From positions 1 to 6,211 of the forward strand of contig RFHZ01000434.1 of the NCBI GenBank assembly GCA_003696125.1: a stretch of 6,211 nucleotides of DNA, read 5' to 3'. The notes beneath the pieces were generated by a model. That model had not been told where the DNA came from. It saw only the letters and a list, made by a program, of their open reading frames with translations, and searched no databases. Shown here piece by piece: positions 1 through 5,591 of this stretch (its first letter is position 1; every line of letters starts with the position of its first letter). A program made the translations under genes and the position numbers. This stretch comes from Nitrospinota bacterium (lineage in GTDB: Bacteria > Tectomicrobia > Entotheonellia > J063).

Positions 1-261
1 AGGGGGCTCTCCACTCTCGGTGGTACGCAGTTTGTACGATCCGAGGGTGAAATCGCGGGGACGCGGGTCCAGATAGTCGGCCACCGGGCCATTCCCATCC
101 CCTTCCAATCCGTGACAGAACCAGCACCGCCTTTGATAAATCTCTTCTCCCCTGGCCACATTCTCCGGACTCTCCGGGGGCTTTGTCTGGGCCAGGGTCA
201 TCCCTGCCAGGAGCAGGGAGAGGAGGAGAGCGCAACCCCCAAGCCGTGACAAGCGCTTCAT
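1..261 (-). CDS. Secreted monohaem cytochrome c, C-terminus beyond left edge
   Basis: Reading leftward from the ATG at 261 the frame stays open for 87 codons to the window edge, so the gene is partial. Residues 1-24 form a Sec signal peptide (MKRLSR, then a leucine-rich core, likely cleavage after TLA). A CWFCH haem c site lies at residues 46-50, followed by GDGNGP and a PRPRDFT segment, the usual start of small class I cytochromes c found beside oxidase and reductase modules. The axial Met is not in the window. The start is supported by GGAG (270-273) 8 nt upstream. The ATG overlaps the stop of the upstream cytochrome gene as ATGA (258-261), implying translational coupling and the same operon. 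By family it should be a periplasmic electron shuttle; its exact partner, presumably the bd-like protein encoded upstream, is inferred from position only. Confidence 0.9.
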   Translation of the reverse strand, partial: MKRLSRLGGCALLLSLLLAGMTLAQTKPPESPENVARGEEIYQRRCWFCHGLEGDGNGPVADYLDPRPRDFTLGSYKLRTTESGEPP

Positions 262-1055
262 GGTGACTTCTCCGGTTTGCGCGGTTCTACGCCAGCCGTA
301 TCGTACTCGGCCAGGATGATCTTCCAGATCTCTTCGTCGCTGAGTTCCCCTTTCCAGGAGGGCATGGCCGAATCCCAGGGACTCGCCTCAGGGGGCAATC
401 CTATCCCCCCCTCCTTGATTCGCCAGACGAGGTAAGCCTCTACCAGGGTGGCAATGGTACCCGGGTCACGGAAGTTGGCCGGCTTCAACCGGAATCCCCA
501 GCCCATGGGACCATCCCCCCCGGCGGTCGTACCATGACAGGGACGGCAGTTCTTCTGGTAGAGCACCGCCCCCTCCTCCAGCACCTTGCCCTCTTTTATT
601 GTCCCATCCGGATTCCGAAACGGATTGGTCAACCGCTCGAAAGCGCCTGGAATGGTGGGATGCTGGATACGCAGGGCGGTCGGACTCCCTACCGATGGCC
701 TGACCTGCAGGTAGACCAGGCCTCCCACGATCAGAGGCACCACAAGGAGGCAGAGGAGCCGGGCCCCCCTGGCCCATAGCGACCACCTTCCCTCCAGATC
801 CCCTCGCAGCACGGTCTGGAGCGGTCGGGTAAACTCGGCCAGCTTCTCGTCACTCGTCGAGACATAGACCAAAGCCCCGACAATGGCCAGAATCATGAAC
901 ATGGCCATGAGGGTCCTGGGTACAGGGATCCAGCGATCCGAGCCGGTCACGACCATGGTCAGAGCCGGGAATCCATACGCCAGCAGGAGATAGACCAGGA
1001 CCAGGGAGAGGAGGGTAGACCAGAACAGGGGAACTCTCAACCGAACCTGTGCCAT
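258..1055 (-). CDS. Membrane-anchored monohaem cytochrome c (three TM helices plus C-terminal haem domain)
   Basis: This 265-residue protein has three hydrophobic helices (about residues 8-29, 47-65 and 100-118), with a charged cytoplasmic-type segment between helices 2 and 3 (SDEKLAEFTRP). A cytochrome c domain spans about 155-252. The haem motif is CRPCH at 170-174, followed by GDGPMGWGF; the likely sixth ligand is Met231 in SAMPSW, and the final helix is LSDEEIWKII. The start follows GAGGAG (1067-1072 on the complement), which overlaps the stop codon of the upstream gene and sits 11 nt from the ATG. The gene lies 16 bp after the bd-like fusion gene and overlaps the next cytochrome by 4 bp, so all three should be co-transcribed. 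Inferred role: a tethered electron carrier, or a subunit of the same membrane complex. One TM anchor would be enough for tethering; three suggest that it packs against the large partner. Confidence 0.9.
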   Translation of the reverse strand: MAQVRLRVPLFWSTLLSLVLVYLLLAYGFPALTMVVTGSDRWIPVPRTLMAMFMILAIVGALVYVSTSDEKLAEFTRPLQTVLRGDLEGRWSLWARGARLLCLLVVPLIVGGLVYLQVRPSVGSPTALRIQHPTIPGAFERLTNPFRNPDGTIKEGKVLEEGAVLYQKNCRPCHGTTAGGDGPMGWGFRLKPANFRDPGTIATLVEAYLVWRIKEGGIGLPPEASPWDSAMPSWKGELSDEEIWKIILAEYDTAGVEPRKPEKSP

Positions 1056-1071
1056 CGCTCATGCTGCTCCT

Positions 1072-4000
1072 CTACTTCAAGGTCAAAAGAAAGGCCAGCA
1101 GATCGTGCAGATCCTGCACCGTCAACCGCTGGCTAAAGTTGTCCGGCATGGGGGAGCGCTCCTGTTTACCCCGCTCCACCACCACCGCCTTGGCGATCTT
1201 TTGCACCTGCCCCTGGGCATCGACCACCTCGATGGTGGTCTCATCCTCGGCCTTTACCGTTCCGGTGATGACACGACCGTCTTGCAGGGTAAGGGAGGTT
1301 ACGGTAAAGCCGTAGCCTGGAACAACCACCTTACTCGGCTCTAAGATCGATTCCAGGATATACTGGGGAGACTGGATGGCAGCGATCTTGGTCAGTTCAG
1401 GACCGACCATCCCTCCCTGCTCTCCCACCTTATGGCAGACGGCACAACCGGCCGGACCACCCAGATCGAAGAAGAGCCTCTTTCCTCGCTCTGGATCACC
1501 TGACAAGTAGGGTTTCCAGGCCTCGACCACCCGGGTCTCGGTCGTAGGAGTCGTCGCTTTCAGTTGTTGAAAGAAGGGGGAGGCGTCGATCGCCTTCCCA
1601 TCCACCGTACCTCCCTGGCTCTGGAGGTAGAGGACAACGGCCTTGATCTCTTCGGGTTTCAGGGCGATAGGAGGTTTCCAGATCACCGGCATGATGTTGT
1701 TATAGCCCTGGACCACGTAAGCTCCAGGCTCCACCAGCGATTCGAGCAGGTAATCGGTGGCGGTAAAGGGCTTGCCTGTCTGCCCTGCCCGCTCCCTGGC
1801 TCGCTCCACACTCCGCGCACCGATGGGCAGGTGTAGCGGTCCGGTCTCCCCCAGGTTCGGCCCCCGGATGGCGCTCCCCCGGCCACCGATGCTGTGGCAG
1901 GTGTAACAGTTCCCTTTCCCCCAGAAGAGTGCTTCCCCGGCTGCCGGCGTTACCGCCTCACCAGCCACACGACCTCCCGCGCCTCGGGACGCTTCTCCTG
2001 AGATGCGGGTTAAGACCTCCCCCAGGTAGGCAAAGGCCAGGACGACGACAACCGTAAAGATGACAACTCCCAGGAAGGAGCGATGGGTCCCTCCCTGCTC
2101 TGGTGTCGCATTTCCCAATCCTCCCCGGACAGGAAGAGGGGTAGGTGAAGGAGATCTATGCTCCCCCAGCCCACTCAGCCAGAAGACAAAGGCGATGGAG
2201 CCGAGGAAGAGGAGGACGATCCCTCCCACCACCCTGGTCATGTAGGCCATGGTCGGGGTATAGGCTTCGGGAGAGGTATCCTGCATGATCGCATAGACAT
2301 GCCAGTCCTCCCGAAGCCCGGAGCGGATGTACCCCATGAGTCCCATGAGGATCACGACGGTGACACAGAGCAGAACAAGCACATACTGCGAGCGGGCCGG
2401 CATCTTCCCCCATTGAATCCCCCCCACCACCTCTGCCCCTTGAAAGAGGAAGATGTCGATGAAGGTGTTGACCACCAGGCAGGAGATGACCAGCAAAAAC
2501 TGGGTGACAGCGATGTTGCGGAGGAAGGGATTGGCCTTCTCCATGATGACGAACCCATAGATTCCCAGGGCAAAGACGGCACTGGTTACGGTCACGGCAA
2601 AGAGGAGTCCCTGGCCGAGGAGGCCACGGTCACGAAAGGTCAACCAGATGGCCACAAAGATGGTGATGATCTCCAGAATGAGGAGCAGGCCGGGGAAGAG
2701 AAAATAGCGGGCCTTATCCGGGCTCAGCTCCAGAGTTGCCGGGTCCAGGGTGAAGAGGGAGTAGGCATAGGCTCCCAGGAAGAGGAGACACACTCCTCCC
2801 ACCACAAGGAGCACCACCCGGGCCGGGGTTCCCTGTTCGGCAAAGGGACGTGGTCGTCCCTTGTTCGCCCGCCGGTACAGGAGGAAGCTGAAGAAGGTGG
2901 AGAGGATGATGAAGTTCACCACCGCGTTCTTGGCCGACATCAACCCGAGCCACTTCAGCACCGGGTGGTACTGGCCGCCGATGGCGAGCTGCTCGGCAGC
3001 ACTCAGGGGGAGGTTGTGGGGAGTGAGCCAGACGGCAAAGCAGATCAGGAGGATCAGGTTGATATACTTGATGTACTTCAGATAGCGCTCTGCACCGGCT
3101 ATTCGTCCCATACCGATCCAGAGGTAGTAGTTGGCCCCGATGAAGAGGATACCGATGAGGATGGCCTGGATGATGAAGGTCCAGGAGAAGGCTCCCCCCA
3201 TCATGTTGTTTCCCATGACCGGAGAGGCGCTGTAGACCTCGCGTCCCAGATAGTACCCGGCAAAGGGAAGCGGGATGAGGGCAGCGATGGCCACGAAGTT
3301 CCCCACATATCCCATCCAGTCGTAGTGCGCCTTTTCCGTCTCGCTTGTGGCCCCCAGGAACCTGACCGCCGCGTACGCACCGGCGATCAGGCCGCCAAAG
3401 GCGATATTGGCGATAAAGCGGTGAATGGCCAGGGGAATCCAGAGGGGATTGGCCACCGCGGCCCAGGTGCTGCCGAGAAAGGCCCCTGTCTCCTGGTCAA
3501 CACCGGCCGGGCTCATCATGAAGCTGGCCCAGGAATTGGCAATCAGCATCAGCACGGTTCCCCACACATTCAGGAGGATCCCCAAGAAGATATGGAATCC
3601 TTTCCCCTTCTCCTGCAGTCTGTCCCAGGAGTAGTAGTAGAGATAGAGGGTAAAGCCCTCGGCAAAGAAGAGGAGTGCGTACACATAGTAAGATTTATGG
3701 AAGATCTGAGTGAGGTATCCCATGAATTTGGGATAGAGGCCAAAGAGGGTGAAGGCCAACAGCCCTCCTAAGGCTGCCGTGGTGGAGAAGGCGGCCAGGA
3801 GAAGCCTGGTGAACTCCCGTGCCAGGCGGTCGTACTTGGGATCTCCGGTCCGCTTCCCGATGTACTCTACGATGACGGCAAAGAGAGGGACACCTAAGAC
3901 AAAGGCGGCGTACATCAGGTGGAGCTCGGCCACGATCCAGACGACCAGGCGGGGATTCAGGCCGAAAAAGGACCGGTAAGCCTCCCCCCCTTCCTGCGCA

Positions 4001-4110
4001 AAAAGGAGGGAGGGGAAGAGCAGGAGAGAGAGGATGAGGCACCCCTTTCCCCAGTCCAGGCAGCCTCCCCTGCTTTTCGGGATCTCTTGGGATCGTCTTC
4101 TCCGCTTCAT
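1072..4110 (-). CDS. Cytochrome bd oxidase subunit I-like protein fused to two cytochrome c domains
   Basis: This is a 1012-residue protein when read from ATG 4110. Residues 1-38 look like a signal peptide (MKRRRR, hydrophobic core, cleavage near LFAQ). About 15-16 membrane helices follow (about 55-700). The first part resembles CydA: His64 in AELHLMY matches the position of E. coli His19, a WDRL motif lies at 162-165, ANSWASFMMSPAG at 191-203, and His230 in IHRFIAN matches His186. The CydA quinol-loop motif (QPxKLAAxE) is not seen. Two haem c domains follow: CYTCH at 735-739 with candidate ligand Met807 (NIMP), and CAVCH at 889-893 with Met988 (SPMPDN). The second domain fits the Planctomycete/Verrucomicrobium-type haem-binding domain (TIGR02603). 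The frame extends to a TTG at 4206, but that codon abuts GAGG without spacing and lies at the predicted transcription start. The ATG at 4110 gives a proper signal peptide but has a weak Shine-Dalgarno; GTG at 4131, 11 nt after AGAGGTG, is an alternative. It is probably a terminal oxidase or a related membrane redox enzyme accepting electrons from cytochrome c; oxygen reduction is unproven. Confidence 0.88.
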   Translation of the reverse strand: MKRRRRSQEIPKSRGGCLDWGKGCLILSLLLFPSLLFAQEGGEAYRSFFGLNPRLVVWIVAELHLMYAAFVLGVPLFAVIVEYIGKRTGDPKYDRLAREFTRLLLAAFSTTAALGGLLAFTLFGLYPKFMGYLTQIFHKSYYVYALLFFAEGFTLYLYYYSWDRLQEKGKGFHIFLGILLNVWGTVLMLIANSWASFMMSPAGVDQETGAFLGSTWAAVANPLWIPLAIHRFIANIAFGGLIAGAYAAVRFLGATSETEKAHYDWMGYVGNFVAIAALIPLPFAGYYLGREVYSASPVMGNNMMGGAFSWTFIIQAILIGILFIGANYYLWIGMGRIAGAERYLKYIKYINLILLICFAVWLTPHNLPLSAAEQLAIGGQYHPVLKWLGLMSAKNAVVNFIILSTFFSFLLYRRANKGRPRPFAEQGTPARVVLLVVGGVCLLFLGAYAYSLFTLDPATLELSPDKARYFLFPGLLLILEIITIFVAIWLTFRDRGLLGQGLLFAVTVTSAVFALGIYGFVIMEKANPFLRNIAVTQFLLVISCLVVNTFIDIFLFQGAEVVGGIQWGKMPARSQYVLVLLCVTVVILMGLMGYIRSGLREDWHVYAIMQDTSPEAYTPTMAYMTRVVGGIVLLFLGSIAFVFWLSGLGEHRSPSPTPLPVRGGLGNATPEQGGTHRSFLGVVIFTVVVVLAFAYLGEVLTRISGEASRGAGGRVAGEAVTPAAGEALFWGKGNCYTCHSIGGRGSAIRGPNLGETGPLHLPIGARSVERARERAGQTGKPFTATDYLLESLVEPGAYVVQGYNNIMPVIWKPPIALKPEEIKAVVLYLQSQGGTVDGKAIDASPFFQQLKATTPTTETRVVEAWKPYLSGDPERGKRLFFDLGGPAGCAVCHKVGEQGGMVGPELTKIAAIQSPQYILESILEPSKVVVPGYGFTVTSLTLQDGRVITGTVKAEDETTIEVVDAQGQVQKIAKAVVVERGKQERSPMPDNFSQRLTVQDLHDLLAFLLTLK
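2105..2165. repeat. Possible dispersed-repeat remnant inside the bd-like gene
   Basis: The linker between the last two membrane helices reads SPSPTPLPVRGGLGN in the protein. On the coding strand the DNA is a C/T-rich arm (CACCTACCCCTCTTCC) followed by a G-rich arm (GGGGAGGATTGGG). This pattern and its Ser-Pro-rich translation are typical of small dispersed palindromic elements common in high-GC genomes, which occasionally insert in frame into coding sequence. Only one copy is visible, the palindrome is imperfect, and the boundaries are approximate, so this remains an inference. Confidence 0.35.
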
Positions 4111-4211
4111 GGCTCTACCGGAAAAGATCACGCCTGGATTTTCACCTCTCCGACACGTGGGGGCTCGGAGGAATCTCCAGCACACAGGGATGGAGACGCA
4201 ATCCAACCTCC

Positions 4212-4239
4212 ATTTTACTCTTCACTCCCATCCTGTCAA
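4212..4239 (-). promoter_or_regulatory. Sigma-70 promoter of the bd-like oxidase operon
   Basis: On the minus strand a perfect -35 box TTGACA (complement of 4234-4239) is followed after 16 bp by TAAAAT (complement of 4212-4217). Transcription would start near 4205, leaving a leader of about 95 nt before the ATG at 4110. An 11-bp inverted repeat, CAAATGATTTG (4237-4247), overlaps the outer edge of the -35 box and could be an operator. The leader contains a short hairpin with arms CTCCGA (4148-4153) and TCGGAG (4165-4170). Confidence 0.6.
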
Positions 4240-4273
4240 ATGATTTGTTAAGGATGGCTCTCTCTTTTTTTTC

Positions 4274-4303
4274 TTGACACGGAAGAGAGAAGAGACCTAT
4301 AAT
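4274..4303 (+). promoter_or_regulatory. Consensus sigma-70 promoter facing right
   Basis: TTGACA (4274-4279) and TATAAT (4298-4303) both match the sigma-70 consensus perfectly, with an 18-bp spacer. The start site would be near 4310. It is divergent from the oxidase-operon promoter, with 34 bp between the two -35 boxes; that gap contains a T8 tract (4265-4272). The first convincing plus-strand gene begins 417 nt downstream, so this promoter either gives a long leader or drives a separate short transcript. Confidence 0.65.
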
Positions 4304-4586
4304 GCCAGCCACCTTCTTGGCAGTGGAAAAACGAGGAAGACAGTCTGCACATAATGAGTGACCTATGAGTCTTGCCATCTTTCCTGCCTGTCAGAAGCGC
4401 ATTTACTACCGGTCGTCCCTGCCTGTTCACTCCTTGCTCCTCTCCTTTCTCTTGCAAGAGATTTTCTGCCTTCCTCTGCATCATACCCCAGCCATCCAGA
4501 TCTATGAGACAGGGGAAAAACGAGATAGGCGCTGAAACACCAGGATCATAAGACAAACCCAAATCAAGAATACTCTCATGTTGACC
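4304..4586 (+). other. Transcribed-looking region without a convincing gene
   Basis: This stretch lies downstream of the perfect plus-strand promoter and upstream of the Fnr-type operator. No tRNA, rRNA or recognisable riboswitch is apparent. It holds a 56-codon reading frame (4365-4535, starting MSLAIFPACQ, with a short hydrophobic stretch around residues 19-38) that lacks a good Shine-Dalgarno. That start overlaps, as ATGA, the stop of a 4-codon mini-ORF at 4354-4368. An 11-bp direct repeat GGAAAAACGAG occurs at 4325-4335 and 4514-4524. The region may be an extended leader, a small RNA, or a small-protein gene; none is established. Confidence 0.35.
4448..4461. repeat. Perfect 14-bp palindrome, possible operator
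   Basis: TCTCTTGCAAGAGA is a perfect palindrome without a loop, so it suits a dimeric protein better than an RNA terminator, although TTTT follows directly. It lies about 140 nt after the predicted start of the rightward consensus promoter and 140 nt before the Fnr-type operator. Confidence 0.35.
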
Positions 4587-4616
4587 GGAATTCCTTGATC
4601 TGGGTCAAGGAATTCC
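4587..4616. repeat. Perfect 12-bp inverted repeat enclosing the Crp/Fnr-type box
   Basis: The arms are GGAATTCCTTGA (4587-4598) and TCAAGGAATTCC (4605-4616), separated by TCTGGG. The outer part of each arm is itself the palindrome GGAATTCC, and the two copies are 22 bp apart, close to two helical turns. No T-run follows on either strand, so it is not a typical intrinsic terminator. A further half-site, TTGACC (4581-4586), lies immediately to the left. Confidence 0.9.
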
Positions 4617-4636
4617 CCAAAAGAGAGGAGTATTAT
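4595..4636 (+). promoter_or_regulatory. Crp/Fnr-family class II promoter for the copper protein gene
   Basis: The box TTGAT-CTGG-GTCAA (4595-4608) differs by one base from the Fnr/DNR consensus TTGAT-N4-ATCAA. Its centre is 4601.5. A TATTAT -10 box occupies 4631-4636, which predicts a start near 4643; the operator centre is then exactly -41.5, the standard class II activation position, replacing a -35 box. The leader would be about 84 nt. The regulator could be an Fnr, DNR/NnrR or HcpR-like protein, so oxygen, NO or redox control is inferred rather than shown. Confidence 0.65.
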
Positions 4637-4649
4637 GGAGGAAAAGAGG

Positions 4650-4687
4650 CCAGTGTTCCCTCTTGTGGGCAGAAAGAGGGAGTCTGG
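4650..4687 (+). promoter_or_regulatory. Leader stem-loop upstream of the copper protein gene
   Basis: TCCCTCTT (4657-4664) pairs perfectly with AAGAGGGA (4674-4681) across a 9-nt loop, and CCAG (4650-4653) pairs with CTGG (4684-4687) outside a small internal loop. It begins a few bases after the predicted start site at 4643 and ends 27 nt before the Shine-Dalgarno. No U-run follows, so a terminator is unlikely; message stabilisation or translational control is possible. The left arm could alternatively pair weakly with the Shine-Dalgarno (CCCTC with GAGGG). Confidence 0.45.
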
Positions 4688-4714
4688 GGAGGAGATTCAT
4701 CGTTCCCAGGAGAA

Positions 4715-4720
4715 AGGAGG
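4715..4720 (+). promoter_or_regulatory. Shine-Dalgarno deciding the start at 4727
   Basis: AGGAGG lies 6 nt upstream of the ATG at 4727. It decides against the longer reading frame from TTG 4595, which would start inside the Fnr-type operator and upstream of the predicted transcript. Confidence 0.85.
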
Positions 4721-4726
4721 GTGCTT

Positions 4727-5464
4727 ATGAGATATGTCTTGGTCGGGATCTTACTGTTTATGCTTCCCTGGAACGGGTGGGCTTACAAAGAGGTGGCGGT
4801 CACGAATGGGGCCACCCTCACCGGGAAGGTCCTGTTCCAGGGGACCCCTCCCGCCCCCAAGCAGGTGGTTATCAACAAGAACCCTGAGGTGTGCGGCACC
4901 GGGTACCGGGAGCTGCAGGAGGTCAAGGTCACACCAGAAGGGGGGCTGCAGGAGGTGGTGGTCTTTCTGGAAAAGGTAAAGCAGGGCAAGCCATGGCCTG
5001 CACCTCCTGATAACGGGTACCTGATCGATCAAAAGAACTGCGCGTTTCGTCCTTACCTCCAGGTGGTGCCCAAAAAGGCAAAGCTGGTGATCGTCAACAG
5101 TGATCCGGTCCTCCACAACATCCATACTTATGAGTTGATCAAAAGAGCACGGCGTACCCTGTTTAACTTTGGCCAGCCTACCCAGGGGATGAAGACAACC
5201 AAACGTCTCAAGACGCGCCGGGGAAACGTGGTACGGGTGGAGTGTGATGCGCACAACTTCATGCTGGCCTGGATCTTTGTCGCCGATAACCCGTACTACG
5301 CCGTGGTGGATGAGCAGGGAGAGTTCACCATCACGGACATCCCTCCGGGCACGTACCGGGTGAAGGCCTGGCATCCCTTTCTCGGCTTCCAGAAGGCACA
5401 GAAAGTCACCCTTGCCGCCCAGGGGAAAGCAGAGGTGAACTTTACGTATCAGGCCAAGGAATGA
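4727..5464 (+). CDS. Secreted cupredoxin-like protein with C-terminal carboxypeptidase-regulatory-like domain
   Basis: The 245-residue product begins with a signal peptide (MRYVLVGILLFMLPWNGWA, likely cleaved after Ala19). Residues about 28-185 form a beta-rich, cupredoxin-like region. Candidate type 1 copper ligands are His130 or His133 (DPVLHNIH), Cys173 and His176 (CDAH), and Met179. Residues about 189-240 (YYAVVDEQGEFTITDIPPGTYRVKAWH) are a typical carboxypeptidase-regulatory-like beta sandwich. Proteins of this architecture are often annotated as methylamine utilisation proteins or plastocyanin-like proteins and occur beside cytochromes and MauG-type peroxidases. Two further cysteines (56 and 105) may form a disulphide after export. 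The likely role is periplasmic electron transfer or copper handling; no enzymatic activity is evident. It is the first gene of the rightward unit, under the Fnr-type promoter. Confidence 0.85.
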   Translation: MRYVLVGILLFMLPWNGWAYKEVAVTNGATLTGKVLFQGTPPAPKQVVINKNPEVCGTGYRELQEVKVTPEGGLQEVVVFLEKVKQGKPWPAPPDNGYLIDQKNCAFRPYLQVVPKKAKLVIVNSDPVLHNIHTYELIKRARRTLFNFGQPTQGMKTTKRLKTRRGNVVRVECDAHNFMLAWIFVADNPYYAVVDEQGEFTITDIPPGTYRVKAWHPFLGFQKAQKVTLAAQGKAEVNFTYQAKE

Positions 5465-5591
5465 GACGCATTGCGCTTTCAGCCGTCAGTCGTGATCCCA
5501 GGAGGCCTCATAGGGAGCAACACGGAACACAACCGCCTCCTCAAGAGGAGTGCTGATAGCTGGAAGCCTTCATAAAGGAGGTGAACACGGT
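5465..5591 (+). promoter_or_regulatory. Spacer with strong Shine-Dalgarno before the peroxidase gene
   Basis: This 127-bp gap contains no clear promoter or terminator, so the two plus-strand genes are probably co-transcribed. AGGAGGTGA (5576-5584) is a near-perfect anti-16S match 7 nt before the ATG at 5592. Inverted repeats are present: CTCCTC/GAGGAG (5537-5542 and 5545-5550), and GGAGGC (5501-5506) with GCCTCC (5535-5540). Confidence 0.6.

Noticed and set aside
2158-3771. 537-codon plus-strand open frame antisense to the bd-like gene
   Set aside because: Its product is low-complexity, rich in Asp, Glu, Gly and His, as expected from the antisense of hydrophobic helices in GC-rich DNA. The opposite strand encodes recognisable conserved motifs.
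4111-4206. N-terminal extension of the bd-like protein from a TTG codon at 4206
   Set aside because: The TTG abuts GAGG with no spacing and coincides with the predicted transcription start, and the added residues have no protein-like character. Starting at 4110 gives a normal signal peptide.
4248-4562. 104-codon minus-strand open frame in the intergenic region
   Set aside because: It has a TTG start with no good ribosome site, no recognisable domain, and it runs through the perfect plus-strand promoter.
4587-4616. Inverted repeat as an intrinsic terminator
   Set aside because: Neither strand has a T-run after the stem, and its position and core sequence fit an operator better.
4595-4726. 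N-terminal extension of the copper protein from TTG 4595
   Set aside because: The codon lies inside the Fnr-type operator; ATG 4727 has an ideal Shine-Dalgarno and begins a signal peptide.
4751-5374. 207-codon minus-strand open frame opposite the copper protein gene
   Set aside because: It is a shadow of a well-supported secreted protein and has no recognisable domain of its own.
5461-5556. 31-codon ORF starting ATGA at the stop codon of the copper protein gene
   Set aside because: The stop-start overlap is suggestive, but no Shine-Dalgarno is evident and the Arg/Pro/Gln-rich product has no family character; chance is likelier.
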